NCBI GenBank assembly: GCA_027000105.1
Contig: JALTOP010000121.1
Span: 1-23,099 of the forward strand
Origin: Planctomycetaceae bacterium
GTDB lineage: Bacteria > Planctomycetota > Planctomycetia > Planctomycetales > Planctomycetaceae
Length of the DNA stretch: 23,099 bases
Direction: 5' to 3'
In this document: piece by piece, positions 7,198-14,185 of the stretch
Layout: the number at the start of each line of letters is the position of its first letter
Position numbering within the stretch: the stretch's first letter is position 1
Position numbers and translations under genes: made by a program
Notes under the pieces: model-generated
Database searches by the model: none
Seen by the model: the letters and a program-made list of their open reading frames with translations, nothing else
Told to the model about the DNA's origin: nothing

Positions 7198-8280
7198 ATG
7201 TTTTTTCGTCACGTATGTCTGGAATCCCTCGGTTATGTAACGCCAGCCGAGGTTGTTACTTCGGCACAGTTGGAGTCGCATCTTTCGGATGTTTATGATC
7301 GGTTACATCTCCCTGCGGGGCGTCTGGAATTGATGACGGGAATCAGGGAGCGGCGTTTTTTTCCGTCGGGCAGTAAACCGGGGCCGATCAGTGCCCTGGC
7401 AACTCGGTTAGCCATTGATGCGTGTGACATTCCGAAGCGATATTTTGGTGCGTTGATTCACGGTTCTGTCTGTCGGGATCAGATGGAACCAGCCACCGCG
7501 AATCTGGTGCATCACCTGGCCGGTCTGCCCGATCAGGCGGTTGTGCTGGATGTCAGCAATGCATGCCTGGGGCTGTTGAACGGGGCGGTGCTACTGGCGC
7601 AGATGATCGAACTGGGCCAAATACAGGCAGGCGTTGTGGTTGGCGCGGAACTGGGACGCGACCTGGTGGAAGGAACAATCGATTCGTTAAAAAATGACGC
7701 CGGATTAACGCGAAAAACGATCAAGCCCGCTTTCGCTTCGCTGACCATCGGTTCTGCTTCTGTCGCGATGGTGCTGTGTGATTCCCGATTGAGTCGATAC
7801 GGAACGCGTTTACTGGGAGGGGAAGCCTTGTGTGATACCGAGGCTCATCTGCTTTGTGCGGGGGGTATCGAACCGGAAAAACAGGATGATCATCGTCCAA
7901 GAATGGATACCGATTCCGAAGCGCTTCTGGAAGCGGGAGTCGCTTTGGCCGAGAAAACGTGGCGCAAGACAAAGAAGCGTCTGGGTTGGACGAATGATGA
8001 TGTTTCACGGGTTTTTACGCATCAGGTTGGCAAGGCGCATCGAAAATTGATGTTGGAAAGGCTCGGGTTGCCGGAAAGTTGCGATTATCCCATCTACGAT
8101 CGTTTCGGCAATACAGGTTCGGCAGCATTGCCTCTTTCCCTGGCTTTAGGCACAGAAAACGGAGTTGTGGAAGATGGTGATCATGTTGCATTATTGGGTA
8201 TCGGTAGCGGCCTGAATTCTCTGATGCTCGGTCTCGATTGGCACGGGATTTCCGTCAAGGGAACAGACTGGGAACGATAG
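7198..8280 (+). CDS. oleA: OleA-like 3-oxoacyl synthase (thiolase superfamily, KAS III fold)
   Basis: The 360-residue protein has a FabH/KAS III-type thiolase fold. It carries the nucleophile C123 (SNACLGLLNG), H275 (THQVGKAH) and N305 (FGNTGSA). It also carries E97 in RDQMEPATA, matching the Glu that distinguishes OleA from FabH. Against Xanthomonas OleA as I recall it (E117, C143, H285, N315), the residues align with offsets of 20 before and 10 after one deletion, and the C-terminal GIGSGLN block matches. OleA condenses two acyl-CoAs head to head to a beta-keto acid, the first step to long-chain olefins. No oleB, oleC or oleD gene is in the window. I chose the ATG at 7198 because MFFRHV aligns with the OleA start, although it lacks a ribosome site. 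A beta-ketoacyl synthase with another product remains possible. Confidence 0.75.
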   Translation: MFFRHVCLESLGYVTPAEVVTSAQLESHLSDVYDRLHLPAGRLELMTGIRERRFFPSGSKPGPISALATRLAIDACDIPKRYFGALIHGSVCRDQMEPATANLVHHLAGLPDQAVVLDVSNACLGLLNGAVLLAQMIELGQIQAGVVVGAELGRDLVEGTIDSLKNDAGLTRKTIKPAFASLTIGSASVAMVLCDSRLSRYGTRLLGGEALCDTEAHLLCAGGIEPEKQDDHRPRMDTDSEALLEAGVALAEKTWRKTKKRLGWTNDDVSRVFTHQVGKAHRKLMLERLGLPESCDYPIYDRFGNTGSAALPLSLALGTENGVVEDGDHVALLGIGSGLNSLMLGLDWHGISVKGTDWER

Positions 8281-8463
8281 CGTGGCAGTCGGAGGGGGCT
8301 CCCGGGTTCATCTGCGTTTTCAGATTGTCAACGATTGTCTGATGAATGGTTATCTGATGATTGTATTTGGTCGGGGCTGCTTACTATCATACCGCTTCGG
8401 TGGGACGGGTTTGGCATCATGTTTGTTTGATACCACGTTTATTGACAGCAGGGGAGAGGTTTT
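8281..8463. other. Intergenic spacer before the response regulator gene
   Basis: A 183-bp spacer with no gene. It ends in a strong ribosome-binding site (GGGGAGAGG, 4 nt before the GTG start of the response regulator). Two ATTGTC and two TCTGATGA direct repeats occur near 8325-8360 without an assignable role. Confidence 0.35.
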
Positions 8464-9009
8464 GTGGATGGGGTAGGACATGGCGAACTGTTTTTGATTG
8501 TCGATGACGATGAATTGCTTCGAACCAGATTGGCCCGAGCCATGATTTCTCGGGGATTTCGGGCGATTACAGCTTGTGACTATGAAGAGGCGATGCGCCA
8601 TCTTGATACGGAAAAACCGCAGTATGCCGTTGTCGATTTGAATATGCCGGGGCGTTCCGGGGTAGAGCTTCTTGAATCGATTTCGCAAGTTTCCCCCCAC
8701 ACCCGGTGTGTCATGCTGACTGGATACGGCAGCATCACCACGGCTGTTGAAGCGATGCGGGCCGGTGCCTGGAATTATGTGACCAAGCCGGCCGATACGG
8801 ATCAGATTCTCGCCGCATTCAGTACCCGCCCCGAACGCGGTAGCCGATCGGTTGAAATGCGGTACAAGCCTCAAACACTTGCCGAGACCGAATGGGAACA
8901 TATCCAGCGAGTGCTGGCAGATTGTGGAGACAATATCTCCGAAGCCGCCCGGCAACTCGGTATTCCCAGAAGGACATTACAGCGCAAGCTGAAGAAACGT
9001 GCCCCGTAA
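8464..9009 (+). CDS. Orphan RegA/ActR/PrrA-type response regulator
   Basis: The 181-residue protein has an N-terminal receiver domain (about 9-120) with acidic D14-D16, phosphoacceptor D58 (VVDLNMPG), switch residue T86 and K108. After a short linker, a Fis-type helix-turn-helix (about 142-180) ends in RRTLQRKLKKRAP. That short RR-plus-HTH_8 layout, without an AAA+ domain, and the RRTLQRxL ending are characteristic of the RegA/ActR/PrrA redox-response family. The GTG start at 8464 has GGAGAGG 4 nt upstream. No RegB/PrrB-like histidine kinase lies in the window, so its partner must be elsewhere. The ABC-F gene begins 56 bp downstream and may be co-transcribed. Its targets are unknown. Confidence 0.86.
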   Translation: MDGVGHGELFLIVDDDELLRTRLARAMISRGFRAITACDYEEAMRHLDTEKPQYAVVDLNMPGRSGVELLESISQVSPHTRCVMLTGYGSITTAVEAMRAGAWNYVTKPADTDQILAAFSTRPERGSRSVEMRYKPQTLAETEWEHIQRVLADCGDNISEAARQLGIPRRTLQRKLKKRAP

Positions 9010-9065
9010 AACTTTGTTTCCCGTTTCATTCTTCTTCCCGTTTTTTTGTTTCATAATTTTCCGTT

Positions 9066-10850
9066 ATGCCCGTTCTACTTCAGTTGCAGGATGCCACCAA
9101 AAGTTACGGCTCGCAGAAGCTGCTTGATCACGCTTCCGTCTCGCTTAACAGTGGCGAAAAAGTGGGGTTCATTGGCCGTAATGGGGCCGGTAAATCGACC
9201 GTTTGCCGAATTTTGCTGGGTGAGGAAGAATTGGACAGCGGGGAAGTGATCAGGCATTCGTCGCTGCGCATCGGATATTTGCAGCAGCACGATCCTTTCA
9301 ACGAAGGCGAATCTGCACTCGATTTTTTGATGCGGGACACTGGGGCTCCCGACTGGCGATGTGGTGAGGTTGCCGCCGAATTTGAAATCAAGGGAGATTA
9401 TCTGGAAGGCCCGGTTCGCGAACTCTCCGGAGGTTGGCAAACCCGTGTCAAGCTGGCGGCATTGTTGTTGCACGATCCCAATTTGCTCGTGCTGGATGAA
9501 CCGACAAACTTTCTCGATCTTCGAACCCAGATCCTGCTCGAACATTTCCTGCGTCATTTTCGCGGAGCCTGTCTGATTGTCTCGCATGATCGCGGATTCC
9601 TGAAGTCAACCTGTTCGAGCACGCTTGAAATTTCGCGCGGTCAATTGACGATGTACCGGGGAGATGTCGAGAAATTCCTCGAAGCGAAACAGGTGCAGCT
9701 TGAACACGATGCAAGGGTCAACGCGGCCACTCAGGCGAAAATGAAGCAGCTCGAAAAGTTCATCAACAAGAATCGGGCCAATGCGAACACGGCTGCTCAG
9801 GCTCGCAACAAGGCGAAACAGCTGGATCGCCTGCAATTGATCGAGTTGGAAAGTTCCGAAGCAACCGTCAATATCTGTATTCCCGATGTTGAACCAAGAA
9901 AAGGGCCGGCTTTGAAGTGCAAGGGAATGAGCATCGGGTACCCGGATCATCTTGTTGCCGATAACATTCATTTCGAAATCGATCATGGTTCCCGTGCTGC
10001 TGTTGTCGGAGATAATGGACAGGGGAAAACGACGCTGCTTCGGACAATCGTCGGTTCATTGGAAGCATTGGAGGGGGAACACCAATGGGGCTACGGTTGC
10101 CGACTTGGCGTTTATGCCCAGCATGTTTACACATCGTTGCCTTCTGATTGGACAGTCAGACAATATCTGGAGAGCGAAGCAGCAGCCGGAATGACGGTGC
10201 AACAGGTTCTGAAAGTCGCCGGCAGCTTTCTTTTTCAGGGGCCGCTGGTTGATAAAAAGATCAAGGTTCTCAGTGGGGGCGAGCGGGCTCGGCTTTGTTT
10301 GGCTGGCTTGTTGCTTGGTGCCTGTAATGTGCTTATTCTGGATGAACCGGGTAACCATCTCGATGTTGAAACGCTGGAAGCACTTGCCGATGCCATGCTT
10401 GAATACAAGGGAACTGTCATATTCACCAGCCACGATCGCCATTTTGTGCATCGGATCGCCACACAGGTGATCGAAGTCAAAGATGGACACGTTGCCGACT
10501 ATCCCGGTGATTACGACACCTATCTGTATCGTGTCGAAAAAGAAATTGATGATCACGAACTCGAACGACGGGGAGGTCCTCCTCCTTCCGGGAAAGAGCG
10601 AGCAACAGGGGGGCCAGCCAAACGTAAGAAAAAGAGAAAAGATCCCCGAAAGCAGTTGAACAGAATCGAAAAGAAAATCGGAACCCTTGATGCGGAACGG
10701 CAGGAACTGCAGAAAACTTTTGTGACGTTGACAGATCCGGAACAGGCCCAGAAAATTCACGAACAGATGGAAACCCTGAAAAAGGAAATCGAACAGCTGG
10801 AAGAAGAATGGCTCGAATTGAATGAACAGTTCGAAACAGAATGGAGTTGA
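9066..10850 (+). CDS. ABC-F family ATPase (Uup/EttA-like)
   Basis: The 594-residue protein has two ABC ATPase domains in one chain and no membrane segments, as in ABC-F factors that act on the ribosome. Domain 1 has Walker A GRNGAGKST (37-45), signature LSGGW (120-124) and Walker B LVLDEPTNFLD (141-151). The P-site tRNA interaction motif linker, charged and helical, spans about 200-265. Domain 2 has Walker A GDNGQGKTT (315-323), LSGGE (402-406) and Walker B LILDEPGNHLD (423-433), where Gly replaces the usual Thr. A Lys-rich stretch (about 517-530) leads to a C-terminal coiled coil (about 530-590), as in Uup. It could be a housekeeping translation factor or a resistance-type member; the sequence does not decide. 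No ribosome site precedes the ATG. Confidence 0.9.
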   Translation: MPVLLQLQDATKSYGSQKLLDHASVSLNSGEKVGFIGRNGAGKSTVCRILLGEEELDSGEVIRHSSLRIGYLQQHDPFNEGESALDFLMRDTGAPDWRCGEVAAEFEIKGDYLEGPVRELSGGWQTRVKLAALLLHDPNLLVLDEPTNFLDLRTQILLEHFLRHFRGACLIVSHDRGFLKSTCSSTLEISRGQLTMYRGDVEKFLEAKQVQLEHDARVNAATQAKMKQLEKFINKNRANANTAAQARNKAKQLDRLQLIELESSEATVNICIPDVEPRKGPALKCKGMSIGYPDHLVADNIHFEIDHGSRAAVVGDNGQGKTTLLRTIVGSLEALEGEHQWGYGCRLGVYAQHVYTSLPSDWTVRQYLESEAAAGMTVQQVLKVAGSFLFQGPLVDKKIKVLSGGERARLCLAGLLLGACNVLILDEPGNHLDVETLEALADAMLEYKGTVIFTSHDRHFVHRIATQVIEVKDGHVADYPGDYDTYLYRVEKEIDDHELERRGGPPPSGKERATGGPAKRKKKRKDPRKQLNRIEKKIGTLDAERQELQKTFVTLTDPEQAQKIHEQMETLKKEIEQLEEEWLELNEQFETEWS

Positions 10851-10955
10851 AAAGGCCATCGCTTCGACGCCGATGCTTCGATAAATCCGGTTGTAGCCGG
10901 CTGTTCCTGATGACTGGATCAATCCGAATCCCTTTACCACCTTGAGGATAGAATA

Positions 10956-11858
10956 ATGAACCGGCAATGCGTCTTCTCTTTTGTGCTTCTTTTTTTACTC
11001 GCCACGATGGGGAACTCCTCCAATTTGCGGGCTGCCGATCCGGTGCCGGTGATCGATCGGGGAAGAAAGCTGGAAACCATTCGGGAAGATTTCGGTTTGG
11101 CAGACGGCCCGGCCTGGGATGGACAGGAAAGTCTGTTCGTTCCCGATGTCAAGGGGCAATCGCTCTATCGTTACTGGCCAAAGCAGAATCGCTGGGAAAA
11201 GTATTTACCGGATTCGGGACGAATCAGTGCCTCATTTTATAAACATGGGAAATTGTATCTTTCCGATAATGGCAACAGTCGCATCGCCGTACTTCGGGAG
11301 AAAAAACTGCAGGCCGTTTTTTCCCACGACCCCAAAGCGAAACCGCCTGCCCGGCCGAACGATCTGGTTGTCGATACCCGAGGGGGAATCTATTACACAC
11401 TGACGGGGCCGGGGGAAGTTCGCTATATCGAAACTGACGGAACAGGCACAGGCAAAACCGTTTCTAAAGTGGTCGCTACCGTCAAAACACCCAATGGAAT
11501 CATCCTTTCGCCGGATGAAAAAACACTTTACGTTTCCGCTTACGTTCCGAAAGAAATCTGGGCGTTCCCGGTGGAATCTGCCGGTCGGATCGGTGCCGGT
11601 AAACTGTTTGCGGTGATGGATGATGAGCCTGAGAAAGGGGCCGACGGAATGAGCATCGACCGGGCTGGCAATGTCTACTGTTGTGGAGCGAAGGACGTCT
11701 GGATCTGGAATCCCGAAGGCAAACTGCTTGATAAATTGAGAACACCAACCCGCCCGATCAACTGTACCTTCGGTGATGAAACAATGCAGTCGCTCTATAT
11801 TACCGGGTTCGGTGGACTCTATCGGCAAAAGATGAATACAACTGGCTGTAGCCCCTGA
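10956..11858 (+). CDS. Secreted SMP-30/gluconolactonase-like beta-propeller protein
   Basis: The 300-residue protein has a signal peptide (hydrophobic VFSFVLLFLLATMG, likely cleavage after LRAA near residue 27). The rest fits a six-bladed SMP-30/gluconolactonase/LRE-like propeller. Likely metal-site residues appear in family order: D50 in ADGPAWDG, where Glu is usual, N135-D136 in RPNDLVVD, N180 in TPNGIILS and D230 in GADGMSID. Family members hydrolyse sugar lactones or related esters with a divalent metal. The exported form is expanded in planctomycetes and its substrate is usually unknown. GAGGA 8 nt before the ATG at 10956 supports this start. It is 105 bp downstream of the ABC-F gene and probably a separate unit. 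The D-for-E change leaves a possible metal ligand. Confidence 0.85.
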   Translation: MNRQCVFSFVLLFLLATMGNSSNLRAADPVPVIDRGRKLETIREDFGLADGPAWDGQESLFVPDVKGQSLYRYWPKQNRWEKYLPDSGRISASFYKHGKLYLSDNGNSRIAVLREKKLQAVFSHDPKAKPPARPNDLVVDTRGGIYYTLTGPGEVRYIETDGTGTGKTVSKVVATVKTPNGIILSPDEKTLYVSAYVPKEIWAFPVESAGRIGAGKLFAVMDDEPEKGADGMSIDRAGNVYCCGAKDVWIWNPEGKLLDKLRTPTRPINCTFGDETMQSLYITGFGGLYRQKMNTTGCSP

Positions 11859-11999
11859 ACCGAATCGAGGTGGTTTGAACGCTCACACAGGGCAGGGCGA
11901 CCATTTGTCAGACCAGTGACGGCCCGGTTATATTTCTCTGTTTGTGGTACCGCTGCCGTTTATCCCGGGGCTCTCCTTTGGGGCCGCATTCCAAAGACC

Positions 12000-12038
12000 G
12001 TTGGCAAAGTTATTGTTGGCAAACTGATTGTAAACTGA
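12000..12038. promoter_or_regulatory. Direct repeats just upstream of the WYL regulator gene
   Basis: GTTGGCAAA occurs at 12000-12008 and 12015-12023, and AAACTGA at 12021-12027 and 12032-12038, ending 3 bp before the start codon. Repeats this close to a regulator's own start may be an autoregulatory site. The rest of the spacer from 11859 shows no gene and no clear terminator. Support is from position only. Confidence 0.25.
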
Positions 12039-12041
12039 ATC

Positions 12042-13022
12042 ATGCATACAACGGGGCATATACGGCGTTTGTTGCATCTCATTGCGATATTGCAATCCGG
12101 GCGGTGCGTCAATGCGAGAGAACTGGCCGAGGAGTGCCGGGTCTCCAAACGGACAATCTTCCGCGATATCGAAAAACTTCGCCAGTCGGGGTTGAGAATC
12201 GCCTTTGATGATGACAGGCAGGGATACCTGTTTGAGGAGAGCTGTTTTCTGCTCCCCGCCGATCTCACAACAGAAGAAGTGCTGGCTCTGATTACGCTTT
12301 GTCAGGATATGGCCGATGACCAGAAAGGGCCGCAATATTTGGAACCTGCACGAACGGCCGCCTTCAAACTTGCTTCCGTTCTGCCTCGCAAAATGCGGAA
12401 GTATGTCGGAGATTCCATTGAGCTGCGACACATTCGCATCGGTCCGACAGCCAGACTGGATGGCACAGAACGCATTTTCGAACAGATTTCACAGGCATTG
12501 CACTCCCGCCGGACTGTTCAAATGCGATACCACAGTTTTACCGAGCGGAACAGTATTTCGAGCCGATTGAATCCCTACTGCTTTTTCTTTTCCCGGCGAG
12601 CCTGGTATGTGATCGGGTATTCGTCGTTGCACGAAGAAGTTCGTACTTTCCATATCAAGCGGTTTGAACAGGTCGAGATATTGTCCGATGAAACGTACGA
12701 AATCCCGGCAGGTTTTTCACTCGACAGTTATTTGGGGAATGCCTGGCAGATGATTCGTGAAAAGGATCATCCCCATCATGTGATTGTGAAATTTGCCCCC
12801 ATGGTTGCCGGCAATGTGGCGGAAATTCAATGGCATAAAACACAGCAGATCAAACCACAACCGGATGGAAGCATTCATTTTCATGTCGATGTGGAAGGAT
12901 TGAATGAAATTGTGTGGTGGGTTCTTGGATATGGCAATCAGGCAGAAGTGCTGCAACCACCAGAACTTCGGCAAAAAATTCTGGAGCATGTGCATAGTCT
13001 GCTGAAACAATACCAACAGTAG
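12042..13022 (+). CDS. WYL-domain transcriptional regulator (YafY/DeoR-like)
   Basis: The 326-residue protein has an N-terminal winged helix-turn-helix (about 7-62) with the typical VSKRTIFRDIEKL recognition segment (34-46). A central WYL domain (about 145-225) has W188-Y189-V190 at the WYL position and the downstream RTFHIKRFE motif (201-209). The C-terminal part (about 240-322) fits the WCX extension. WYL proteins bind ligands, often nucleic acid or nucleotide, and control DNA repair, phage defence and metabolic genes. No CRISPR, CBASS, BREX or other defence genes lie next to it, so nothing here suggests a defence role. The start at 12042 has no ribosome site but places the HTH at the expected distance. 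A single-gene unit is likely. Confidence 0.87.
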   Translation: MHTTGHIRRLLHLIAILQSGRCVNARELAEECRVSKRTIFRDIEKLRQSGLRIAFDDDRQGYLFEESCFLLPADLTTEEVLALITLCQDMADDQKGPQYLEPARTAAFKLASVLPRKMRKYVGDSIELRHIRIGPTARLDGTERIFEQISQALHSRRTVQMRYHSFTERNSISSRLNPYCFFFSRRAWYVIGYSSLHEEVRTFHIKRFEQVEILSDETYEIPAGFSLDSYLGNAWQMIREKDHPHHVIVKFAPMVAGNVAEIQWHKTQQIKPQPDGSIHFHVDVEGLNEIVWWVLGYGNQAEVLQPPELRQKILEHVHSLLKQYQQ

Positions 13023-13555
13023 CGGGCAAACAGGGCGGGCAACGCAATGCGTAGTTTTGCCTGCTGCCCATCGGAACGGTTTTGTCTGTTTCCTTTTTGA
13101 GATATGTTGGGCCGCCTCGGTAAAAGGGGACAATTGGGGCGATCAACGTAAACCTGCTGAGTTACGTGAGGTTGTTGAATCCCGAAACCGATTCATCGCA
13201 GCCCCGCTTAATCCTGTCTCACTGGTGTCTCACTCACCTTTTCTGTTTCGTATTTATTTTATTGTTCAAATGGTGTATCCTCCACCGCTGGCGATGTTCT
13301 ATAAATGACGCCAGTTTGGGCGAATATTCTTGCAGGGAAAGTTTTTCGTAACGGACAGCAGCTTTTCATGTAACGACGGAGTGAGTCGTGACGACGGAGT
13401 AAACCTTTCGGGTTGCTCCCTGATTCTGTGTTCCCGGTTCTGCGTTCTTGAAAGCTGCAGTCTGAATGGAGACAGCCCCTGAAGCGGGAACAGGAAAACC
13501 TGTTTGAAAAGTATCAGTAACTCATTGTGGGAATGTGACAGGGAGGATGCGGGGT
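13023..13555. other. 533-bp intergenic region upstream of the FabZ-like gene
   Basis: No gene is credible here. Four items can be seen. A GC-rich partial stem with an inner ACGC-AAT-GCGT hairpin lies just past the WYL stop (about 13035-13065), without a T-run. One arm of a 20-bp imperfect direct repeat is at 13113-13132. A 10-bp direct repeat, ACGACGGAGT, occurs at 13373-13382 and 13391-13400, 18 bp apart. A ribosome site GGAGG at 13542-13546 serves the FabZ-like gene. The length suggests a regulated promoter or long leader, but no hexamers are convincing. Confidence 0.45.
13113..13132 (+). repeat. Left copy of a 20-bp direct repeat flanking the FabZ-like gene
   Basis: CGCCTCGGTAAAAGGGGACA matches 14056-14075 at 18 of 20 positions, differing only at positions 13 and 14. 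The two copies are in the same orientation, 943 bp apart, with the whole FabZ-like gene between them. Confidence 0.6.
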
Positions 13556-14053
13556 ATGCCGCCACGACAGCTTTATGATTACTCAAAATACGATTTTGAC
13601 AATCCTTTATACACGATTGAGGATATCAGAAAAGTCAATCCGCAACGGCATGAAATGGAGCAGCTCACAGGCATCGTTTATGTTGATGAGGAAAACGATG
13701 GGCTGATCGGCTTCAAGGATGTCACGGAAAACGAATTTTGGTGCACCGGTCACATGCCCGGGTTCCCCTTGATGCCGGGAGTGATTCTTTGCGAGTGCGC
13801 TGCACAACTGGCGAGTTTCTACTCTCGAAAGTACAATCTGCTTGATGGCGAGTATCTTGGTTTTGGCGGGATGGAGAAAGTCCGCTTCCGCAAGTCTGTT
13901 TTCCCGGGGTCTCGACTGATTATCGTCGCCAAGAAGTATCGGTTGCGCAAAGGGAAAAGGGCGGAATTCGAATTTCAGGGATTCGTCGACGATGAACTGG
14001 TCTTCACAGGCACCATGATCGGCGTTCCGATCAATCGTGCTACGCCTCTGTAA
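13556..14053 (+). CDS. FabZ-like (3R)-hydroxyacyl-ACP dehydratase
   Basis: This 165-residue cytosolic hotdog-fold protein carries the FabZ/FabA catalytic block GHMPGFPLMPGV with H66, and E80 in GVILCECAAQ at the usual spacing. A second conserved patch, GFGGMEKVRFRKSVFPG, follows. FabZ dehydrates 3-hydroxyacyl-ACP in fatty-acid elongation. Compared with typical FabZ (about 145 residues) it has an N-terminal extension of about 20 residues (LYDYSKYDFDNP). It also lies away from fabD, fabF, acpP or lpxA, so it may be a paralogue for a special acyl chain rather than the housekeeping enzyme. I chose the ATG at 13556 because GGAGG lies 9 nt upstream; a start at 13535 or 13547 would overlap that site. 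The 3' end carries a small tandem duplication (14042-14067). Confidence 0.83.
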   Translation: MPPRQLYDYSKYDFDNPLYTIEDIRKVNPQRHEMEQLTGIVYVDEENDGLIGFKDVTENEFWCTGHMPGFPLMPGVILCECAAQLASFYSRKYNLLDGEYLGFGGMEKVRFRKSVFPGSRLIIVAKKYRLRKGKRAEFEFQGFVDDELVFTGTMIGVPINRATPL

Positions 14054-14075
14054 CACGCCTCGGTAAAGCGGGACA
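14042..14075 (+). repeat. Tandem duplication at the FabZ-like stop and right copy of the 20-bp repeat
   Basis: ACGCCTCTGTAAC (14042-14054), which contains the stop codon, is followed directly by ACGCCTCGGTAAA (14055-14067), 11 of 13 bases identical. The second unit is part of CGCCTCGGTAAAGCGGGACA (14056-14075), the right copy of the repeat at 13113-13132. The remaining spacer to 14185 between the convergent genes shows no clear bidirectional terminator. Confidence 0.6.
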
Positions 14076-14185
14076 GACGATTAGCAGAACAGACGATACC
14101 GCGAGTTGTCTCGGTTCGCTTACGCAGCCCTGCAGGAAGGATCAAGCATCTTTCGCTTTTGGAAGGAGTGTTTTTTCATGTGCAT

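Noticed and set aside
10056..10967. 303-codon minus-strand frame
   Set aside because: It is antisense to ABC-F domain 2, which has complete Walker and signature motifs. Its Phe-rich composition is a mirror of Lys/Glu-rich coiled-coil codons.
12042..13022. WYL regulator as a marker of a phage-defence island
   Set aside because: Neighbouring genes are an SMP-30-like secreted protein and a FabZ-like dehydratase. No defence nuclease, helicase, cyclase or methylase is present.
7198..14053. OleA-like and FabZ-like genes as one lipid or polyketide cluster
   Set aside because: They are more than 5 kb apart with unrelated regulatory, translation and secreted-protein genes between them, and no ACP, ketoreductase or AMP-ligase gene.
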